Shown in pieces: positions 59,468-64,000 of a stretch of 64,000 nucleotides of DNA (position 1 is the stretch's first letter; each line of letters starts with the position of its first letter). The notes below the pieces were generated by a model that was not told the origin of the DNA, searched no databases, and worked only from the letters and a program-made list of their open reading frames with translations. Source of the stretch: Mesobacterium pallidum. Its GTDB lineage: Bacteria > Pseudomonadota > Alphaproteobacteria > Rhodobacterales > Rhodobacteraceae. The stretch is from contig NZ_JAIMID010000010.1 in the NCBI RefSeq assembly GCF_019966535.1, forward strand, positions 123,905 through 187,904. Direction: 5' to 3'. Position numbers and translations under genes: made by a program.

Positions 59468-60318
59468 TGGCTTTCGATGCGCAGCGACTGCTGGACTGGA
59501 CCTTCGGCGAGCAACGGCAGAGTTACGACGCCCGCGACGCGATCATCTACGCGCTCGGGGTGGGCCTGCCGATCACACCGGGTGAAAGTGACGACCTCGA
59601 CTACCTGATCGAGGACCGGCTCACGGTCCTGCCGTCCTTTGCCGTGACACTGGCGACTCCGGGCATGTGGCCCAAGGAACCCGCGCTGGAGATCGTCTGG
59701 GAAAAGGTGTTGCACATGGCGCATGCCGTGACCTTCCACACGGCGCTGCCACCGGAAGCCGAGGTCGTCAGCACGGCCCGCGTCACCAGAATCTTCGACC
59801 GTGGGGCGGAGAAAGGGGCGGTTTGCTATCTTGAACGCGATGTCACCGATGCGACGGACGGCACGCTCTATTCGACGATCCTGCAAACAGTCGCCCTGCG
59901 CGGCGAGGGCGGGTTCGGCGGTGATCCCTTGCCGCGCGCCGCGCGTCCGGTGATGCCTGATCGCGCGCCTGACCACGCCGAAACCGTGGTGACGTCCGAC
60001 CGGTCTGCGCTGATCTATCGGCTGTCGGGCGACCTCAACCCGCTTCACGCCGATTACGACGCGGCAAGGCGCGGCGGGTTCGACCGTCCGATCCTGCACG
60101 GCCTCGCCTCTTACGGCACGGCCTGCGCGGTCATCCTGCGGGCCTTCTGCGACGGCGATCCGACGCGGATGAAGACCCTGAACCTGCGCTTTGCGGGCGT
60201 GGTCATGCCCGGCGACCGGCTGGATTTCTTCAGCTGGAAAGATGGCGACCGTGTCCTCTTCGAGGTGCGGGTGGGCGAGCGCGTGGTGATCGACCAGGGT
60301 GTCGCAGACCTGGCCTGA
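59467..60318 (+). CDS. MaoC-family (R)-specific enoyl-CoA hydratase 2
   Basis: A 283-residue double-hotdog protein. The N-terminal half starts FDAQRLLDWTFGE, and the catalytic signature is SGDLNPLHADYDAARRGG, with Asp and His, near 195, followed by PILHGLASYG. This is the hydratase-2 domain of the MFE-2 system, giving (3R)-hydroxyacyl-CoA for the adjacent SDR. Last gene of the operon starting at 53366. ATG 59467 overlaps the SDR stop (TGATG). Confidence 0.91.
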   Translation: MAFDAQRLLDWTFGEQRQSYDARDAIIYALGVGLPITPGESDDLDYLIEDRLTVLPSFAVTLATPGMWPKEPALEIVWEKVLHMAHAVTFHTALPPEAEVVSTARVTRIFDRGAEKGAVCYLERDVTDATDGTLYSTILQTVALRGEGGFGGDPLPRAARPVMPDRAPDHAETVVTSDRSALIYRLSGDLNPLHADYDAARRGGFDRPILHGLASYGTACAVILRAFCDGDPTRMKTLNLRFAGVVMPGDRLDFFSWKDGDRVLFEVRVGERVVIDQGVADLA

Positions 60319-60321
60319 CCG

Positions 60322-61071
60322 TCAGTCCACCAGCATCCGGCGCAGGCGAGCCGTCTCGCCTGCGTCCAGCCCGACCACGTTGGACAGGTAGGGCCCGAGC
60401 CCGTCGAACCGCATGTCGATGGCGTCCAGCGCCGTGGCCAGGTAACTGGCGTCGGCGCTGATCACCGGGATGAGAACCTCTTCGCGCACCTCGCCGAAAT
60501 CGACGCCTTGGTCGCGGGCGACAAACCGTTGCTTGAGCGCGGCATGGGCTTCGTTCGTTCGCAGGTAGTCGTCGAAGATGTCGTCACGCGACACGCCGGC
60601 CAGATCAAGCAGCAGCGCAACGGCCAGCCCGGTGCGGTCCTTGCCCGCCGTGCAATGGATGGCGAAGGGCCTGTCCTCGGCCAGCAATGTGCGGAAACAG
60701 GTTGCAAAAACGCCTGCGAACATCTCGGGAAAGGCGGCATAGATCGCCCGCATCTCATCGGCCGAGGCTTCGGCCGTGCTCGCGGGGTCGGCCAGCACCG
60801 CACGCAGATCGCCCGATCGGATCTGGTGGCGCTCTTCGAACACCTGGAACCCGTCGCGCGCGATCAGTGGCGAGGGGCGGCGCGCCTTTTCTCCATCCGA
60901 GCGCAGGTCGAAGACCCGCGTCACGCCGAGCGACGCCATCCGGGCCGCCCCGCTGTCACTCAGCCTGTCGAACGCGCCGGAGCGGAACAGGAAATCCTGC
61001 CGGATCCTGCCACCGGTTGCAGGATAGGGCGCCACCGCCCGAAAATTGAGAAAACCTTCGGTCATGCCCAT
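60322..61071 (-). CDS. tyrosine-phosphatase-family protein
   Basis: A 249-residue protein with the phosphatase P-loop HCTAGKDRTG near residue 148 (CX5R) and the WPD-like region upstream (FAIHCTAGK preceded by an Asp-bearing loop). NFRAVAPYP near the start and VFDLRSDGE near 50 are typical of the IphP/protein-tyrosine-and-serine phosphatase group. It could remove phosphate from a protein or a small molecule. The frame extends to 61128, but ATG 61071 fits the conserved N-terminus better. It is divergent from the CrtC-like gene and lies next to the kinase-type gene at 62174. Confidence 0.84.
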   Translation of the reverse strand: MGMTEGFLNFRAVAPYPATGGRIRQDFLFRSGAFDRLSDSGAARMASLGVTRVFDLRSDGEKARRPSPLIARDGFQVFEERHQIRSGDLRAVLADPASTAEASADEMRAIYAAFPEMFAGVFATCFRTLLAEDRPFAIHCTAGKDRTGLAVALLLDLAGVSRDDIFDDYLRTNEAHAALKQRFVARDQGVDFGEVREEVLIPVISADASYLATALDAIDMRFDGLGPYLSNVVGLDAGETARLRRMLVD

Positions 61072-61140
61072 ACGTCTCACTTCGTTCGGCGCCGTGCCGC
61101 TTGTCGTGCAAAGTCGTTCCTCGCCCATGATCGCATTATT

Positions 61141-61161
61141 GTTAGCTAGATTACAATACGG
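61141..61161. promoter_or_regulatory. GTTAGCTAGATTA element (site D-like)
   Basis: GTTAGCTAGATTA matches GTTAGCTTGATTA at 29008 at 12 of 13 positions and is followed by ACAATACGG. It lies between the phosphatase and the CrtC-like operon. Confidence 0.4.
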
Positions 61162-61217
61162 ATATTGACATTCTTGCCCAACTGTCGAGGATGGGCCCGC
61201 ACGAGGAGGAGCCTGAC

Positions 61218-62177
61218 ATGATCGACTGGATCAAGACCGCGCCGGAAATCACGGATCCCGGATACCAGCCGAATGACGACCTGCGTCACCGACCCGAGCC
61301 GGGCGGCAAGATGCGGGATTCCCTTTTCTGGCAGCTCATGATGCCCGAACAGGAGCTTGGGTTTCAATGCTACCTCTACCTCGCGGGCGACGGGCGTGCC
61401 GGGTTCAACCTGATCCTGTGGGGCACCGACCGCAAACCCCACGTGATCGAACTCGTCCAGGACAGCGTTCCGGACGACATGGATTTCGACGACTTCCGGC
61501 TCGAGGGGTTGCACGTCCGGCAGCCCGCCGACCAGAAGACCGCGCGGATCAGCTACGAATCGGACAAGATCAAGCTCGACTACAGCTTTGAAGGGTTTCA
61601 CGATCCGTTCTCCTACCGCTCGAACCCCGACGGCCTGCCGGACTGGTTCGCCAGGAACCGGCTCGAGCAATCGGGCTGGGTCAAGGGTTACATCGAATAC
61701 GACGGCAAGCGGATCGACCTCGACCGGATCGGCCATCGCGACCATTCCTGGGGCACCCGCCACTGGCAGGCGCCGCAGCACTGGAAATGGCTGGTGGCCT
61801 ATACGCCGGACGCCAGCCGCATCGTCAATGCCTGGATCTGGCAGGCCAAGGGCGCCTGGGGCGTCGGCGGCTACGTCATCCGCGACGGCGAACTCGTCCC
61901 CATCGCCGAGGTGAAACAGAACGCCACCTTCGACGACGACATGACCCAGCGTTCGGTCTCGGTCGAGATCACCGACATGCGCGGTGGCACCTGCCTGCTG
62001 ACGATGGAGCGCTACGGGCTTGTCAAACTGCCCACCGGAGGCCGTCACGCCACGATGATCATGGAGGCCGCCTGCCGGGCCCGGATCGACGGCCGGGACG
62101 CCGCCGGGCAGTTCGAATGCCAATGGCCGCAAAGCTACCTCGACGCGATGATCGACCTGAACAAGCGTGACCAATGA
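61218..62177 (+). CDS. CrtC/AttH-like lipocalin-fold protein
   Basis: A 319-residue protein. IGHRDHSWGTRHWQ near residue 180 is the motif I know from the hydroxyneurosporene-synthase (CrtC)/AttH and DUF7064-type families, and WLVAYTPD and NAWIWQAKG flank it. No signal peptide is seen. In catabolic clusters its role is not established; it may add water to a double bond or bind a hydrophobic intermediate. Overlaps the kinase-type gene by four bases (ATGA), so the two are translated together. Confidence 0.7.
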   Translation: MIDWIKTAPEITDPGYQPNDDLRHRPEPGGKMRDSLFWQLMMPEQELGFQCYLYLAGDGRAGFNLILWGTDRKPHVIELVQDSVPDDMDFDDFRLEGLHVRQPADQKTARISYESDKIKLDYSFEGFHDPFSYRSNPDGLPDWFARNRLEQSGWVKGYIEYDGKRIDLDRIGHRDHSWGTRHWQAPQHWKWLVAYTPDASRIVNAWIWQAKGAWGVGGYVIRDGELVPIAEVKQNATFDDDMTQRSVSVEITDMRGGTCLLTMERYGLVKLPTGGRHATMIMEAACRARIDGRDAAGQFECQWPQSYLDAMIDLNKRDQ

Positions 62178-63178
62178 GCTGGGCCTGGGACGACACGACG
62201 CTGGCCGCACTCGAGCGGTTCCTGGAGGCGCATGACCTCTCCGGAGGGGCGCCCGATCCCAGGCCGATCGGCGACGGGCATTCGAACCTCACCTACCTGA
62301 TCCGGGTCAGGGACGGTCACGCCGTGCTGCGCCGGCCGCCGCCGCCGCCGATCCCGAAAGGTGCGAACGACGTGCTGCGCGAGGCGCATGTTCTGACCGC
62401 GCTGGCGGGCACCGACGTGCCAACCCCAAAGGTCTTTGCCGTCGCCCAGGCGGGCGAGGTGCTGGACGTGCCGTTCTACATCATGGCCCACAAGCCCGGC
62501 CATGTGATCACCGACAGGCTTGTCGATCCCTTCGGCCCGGGCGACCAGACGATCATGGCCCACGCGATGATCGACGGGCTGGCGGCGCTGCACGCGGTCG
62601 ACTGGCGCGCCTGCGGTCTCAAAGGCTACGGACGGCCGGAGAATTTCAACGCCCGCCACCTCGGTCGGCTCGAAGGACTGATGGCCCTCAACGACAGCCC
62701 GCCGGGCTACCTGACGGACATGGCGGCCTGGCTTCACGACCGGGTGCCACCTGAATCCGGCGATGCCATCGTGCACAACGACTATCGCCTCGGCAACGTG
62801 ATCTGGGCGCCCGACGCGCCGCCGCGCCTTGTCGCCGTGCTGGACTGGGAACTGGCCACCATCGGCGATCCGCTGCTGGACCTCGGCTACACGATCTGCT
62901 GCTATCCCGAGCCGGGCGAGGTGCTGAACCCGACCCAGGAGCTGTCGGCCGCCTTCCTTCAGGGCCCGGCCCCGACGCGCCAAGAGCTGGTCGAGCGCTA
63001 TGCCCAGAAGACCGGGCGCGACGTGTCGGGCCTTGCGTGGTATGCCGCGATGGCGGCGTGGAAACTGGCGGTTCTTTACGATTACCAGCACCGTCTGGCC
63101 GCGGACCCCTATTACCGCGATCCGACGCAGGCGCCGCGCTTCATCGCCAGCGCCGAAGCCTTCGCAAAGGGAGTCTGA
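62174..63178 (+). CDS. aminoglycoside-phosphotransferase-fold kinase, ACAD10/LvaA-like
   Basis: A 334-residue kinase-fold protein. GDGHSNLTYLIRV near 37 is the nucleotide loop, AVLRRPPPPPIPKGANDV the conserved lead-in, IVHNDYRLGNVIW (near 200) the catalytic loop with its Asp, and LDWELATIGDP the metal-binding DxD/DFG-like site. Proteins of this type phosphorylate the hydroxyl of 4- or 3-hydroxyacyl-CoAs (ACAD10/11, LvaA of the levulinate pathway) so that a dehydrogenase-type enzyme can eliminate phosphate. It follows the CrtC-like gene and precedes a crotonase. Confidence 0.88.
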   Translation: MSWAWDDTTLAALERFLEAHDLSGGAPDPRPIGDGHSNLTYLIRVRDGHAVLRRPPPPPIPKGANDVLREAHVLTALAGTDVPTPKVFAVAQAGEVLDVPFYIMAHKPGHVITDRLVDPFGPGDQTIMAHAMIDGLAALHAVDWRACGLKGYGRPENFNARHLGRLEGLMALNDSPPGYLTDMAAWLHDRVPPESGDAIVHNDYRLGNVIWAPDAPPRLVAVLDWELATIGDPLLDLGYTICCYPEPGEVLNPTQELSAAFLQGPAPTRQELVERYAQKTGRDVSGLAWYAAMAAWKLAVLYDYQHRLAADPYYRDPTQAPRFIASAEAFAKGV

Positions 63179-63180
63179 CC

Positions 63181-63915
63181 ATGGCCGACCCGCTTCTGAT
63201 CGACCTGTCCGACGGGATCGCGACGCTGACCCTGAACCGGCCAGAGGCGCTGAACGCGCTGACCGGCGCCTTGCGCCACCAGCTGGTCGACACGCTGGCG
63301 TCATTGGACGCGCGTGAGGATGTCCGCGTGATCGTGCTGACCGGCACCGGCCGCGCCTTCTGCGCCGGTCTCGACGTCAAGGAACTGACCGCCTCGGGCC
63401 GCAACGTGTCCGAAAACGTCGATGCCGACATCGGCGCGGCGATCACCGCGTTGAAGACCCCGATCATCGCCGCGATCAACGGGCTGGCCGTCACCGGCGG
63501 GTTCGAGATCACGCTGGCCTGCGACATCGTCATCGCCGCCGAAAGCGCCTGGTTCTGCGACAGCCACGCCAAGATCGGCCTGATGGCCGGATGGGGCCTG
63601 TCCCAGCGCCTGGCCCGGACCATCGGCCCTTCGCGGGCCAAGGACATCTCGCTCACCGCGCGCAAGGTGCCGGCGTCCGAGGCACGCGAGCTGGGTTTCG
63701 TGACCCGCATCGTTCCGGATGCGGACCTGCCCGCAGCGGCCCGCGCGCTTGCCGCCGAGATCGCGCAATGGCCCCGGGCGACCACGCGCCAGATCAAGCG
63801 GCAGATCGACGGGGGCTTCGGGATGACCCTGACCGAGGGCCTGGCGTTCGAGCGGCGCGAATCCGTGGCCTTCAATGCCGGTGTCACCATCGGCGCTGAC
63901 AAATCCGGCGGCTGA
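63181..63915 (+). CDS. enoyl-CoA hydratase/isomerase family protein
   Basis: A 244-residue crotonase. TLNRPEALNALT near residue 18, GRAFCAGLDVKEL near 58, NGLAVTGGFEITLACDIVIA near 100 with the first catalytic Glu, and HAKIGLMAGWG near 128 with no Glu at the second position. Hence it may be an isomerase or hydratase of modified type. Two bases after the kinase stop, so in the same operon, and followed after 29 bases by etfB. Confidence 0.88.
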   Translation: MADPLLIDLSDGIATLTLNRPEALNALTGALRHQLVDTLASLDAREDVRVIVLTGTGRAFCAGLDVKELTASGRNVSENVDADIGAAITALKTPIIAAINGLAVTGGFEITLACDIVIAAESAWFCDSHAKIGLMAGWGLSQRLARTIGPSRAKDISLTARKVPASEARELGFVTRIVPDADLPAAARALAAEIAQWPRATTRQIKRQIDGGFGMTLTEGLAFERRESVAFNAGVTIGADKSGG

Positions 63916-63944
63916 GCCGAAGAAAACCAAGGGAGTCCATGCTG

Positions 63945-64000
63945 ATGAAGGTGCTGGTACCGGTCAAGCGGGTGATCGACTACAACGTGAAGGTTCGCGT
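63945..64000 (+). CDS. etfB: electron transfer flavoprotein beta subunit (partial)
   Basis: The first 18 codons, MKVLVPVKRVIDYNVKVR, are the well-known EtfB N-terminus; the rest lies past the right edge. ETF takes electrons from acyl-CoA dehydrogenases to the respiratory chain. Its place at the end of an operon with acyl-CoA metabolism suits the five dehydrogenases in this window. ATG 63945 is preferred to 63939 on spacing from AAGGGAG. Whether an etfA gene follows cannot be seen. Confidence 0.88.
   Translation, partial: MKVLVPVKRVIDYNVKVR

Noticed and set aside
1..64000. Mobile genetic island
   Set aside because: The cluster looks like an accessory catabolic region, but I see no integrase, transposase, tRNA gene, or flanking direct repeat within the window.

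Overview
The window reads as chromosomal DNA of a high-GC alphaproteobacterium, most likely a marine Roseobacter-type Rhodobacterales. The reasons are the two three-part TRAP transporters, the branched-chain-amino-acid-type ABC importer, the very GC-rich coding sequence with long antisense open frames, and the dense packing of CoA-thioester catabolic genes. No rRNA, tRNA, CRISPR, integrase or transposase is visible. No gene-free stretch exceeds 300 bases; the longest gaps (about 215-275 bases at 1667-1914, 7997-8221, 13959-14173 and 31312-31583) are promoter regions carrying repeated operator-like motifs.

Layout. 0-6.3 kb: an HicB-like start cut by the edge, an Ltp2-like thiolase/aldolase with a DUF35 partner, an acyl-CoA dehydrogenase, a MarR regulator, and an alpha/beta-hydrolase with a Baeyer-Villiger-type monooxygenase. 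6.3-21 kb: a tandem metallo-beta-lactamase-fold protein, TRAP transporter 1, an unassigned permease, a CaiB CoA-transferase, an aldehyde dehydrogenase, TRAP transporter 2, a CYP108 (P450terp)-like cytochrome P450 and a zinc alcohol dehydrogenase. 21-31 kb: SDRs, a nitroreductase, three acyl-CoA ligases, a VOC protein, and a methylacyl-CoA racemase with an acyl-CoA dehydrogenase. 31.5-37.5 kb: a Liv-type ABC importer with a substrate-binding protein gene at each end. 37.5-53.3 kb: beta-oxidation genes (hydratases, a 2,4-dienoyl-CoA-reductase-like SDR, a FadB-like protein lacking its dehydrogenase domain, two LCAD-type dehydrogenases, thioesterases, a ligase, a BKACE lyase, a CoA-transferase, a second MarR) and a BadI/BadH-like pair. 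53.3-60.3 kb: a seven-gene operon starting with an HMG-CoA-synthase-like/OB-fold fusion and a thiolase, followed by MaoC, CitE/HpcH lyase, acyl-CoA dehydrogenase, MFE-2-type SDR and hydratase 2. 60.3-64 kb: a tyrosine phosphatase, a CrtC/AttH-like protein, an ACAD10/LvaA-like kinase, a crotonase and the start of etfB.

How it may work together (inference): three importers bring in a carboxylate or terpenoid-like compound. The P450, the alcohol and aldehyde dehydrogenases, the monooxygenase and the esterase oxidise and open it to acids. CoA ligases activate the acids, and acyl-CoA dehydrogenases feeding ETF, with hydratases and SDRs, degrade them. The BadH/BadI pair points to an alicyclic ring opened hydrolytically while a CoA ester, as in cyclohexanecarboxylate or perillyl-CoA degradation. 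Racemase, kinase, MaoC/CitE and BKACE genes suit branched or hydroxylated chain remnants. The substrate is not proven by the sequence.

Regulation: three recurring motif families are visible: an ATGTTGA-N4-TCAACAT palindrome (3 sites, one inside a perfect 50-bp palindrome next to marR), an AAWGGT-N3-ACCWTT palindrome (5 sites in the first 16 kb, in several cases lying between -35 and -10 boxes), and TAAAGTAnnCTAG / TACCATACTATAAATG elements (25-50 kb).
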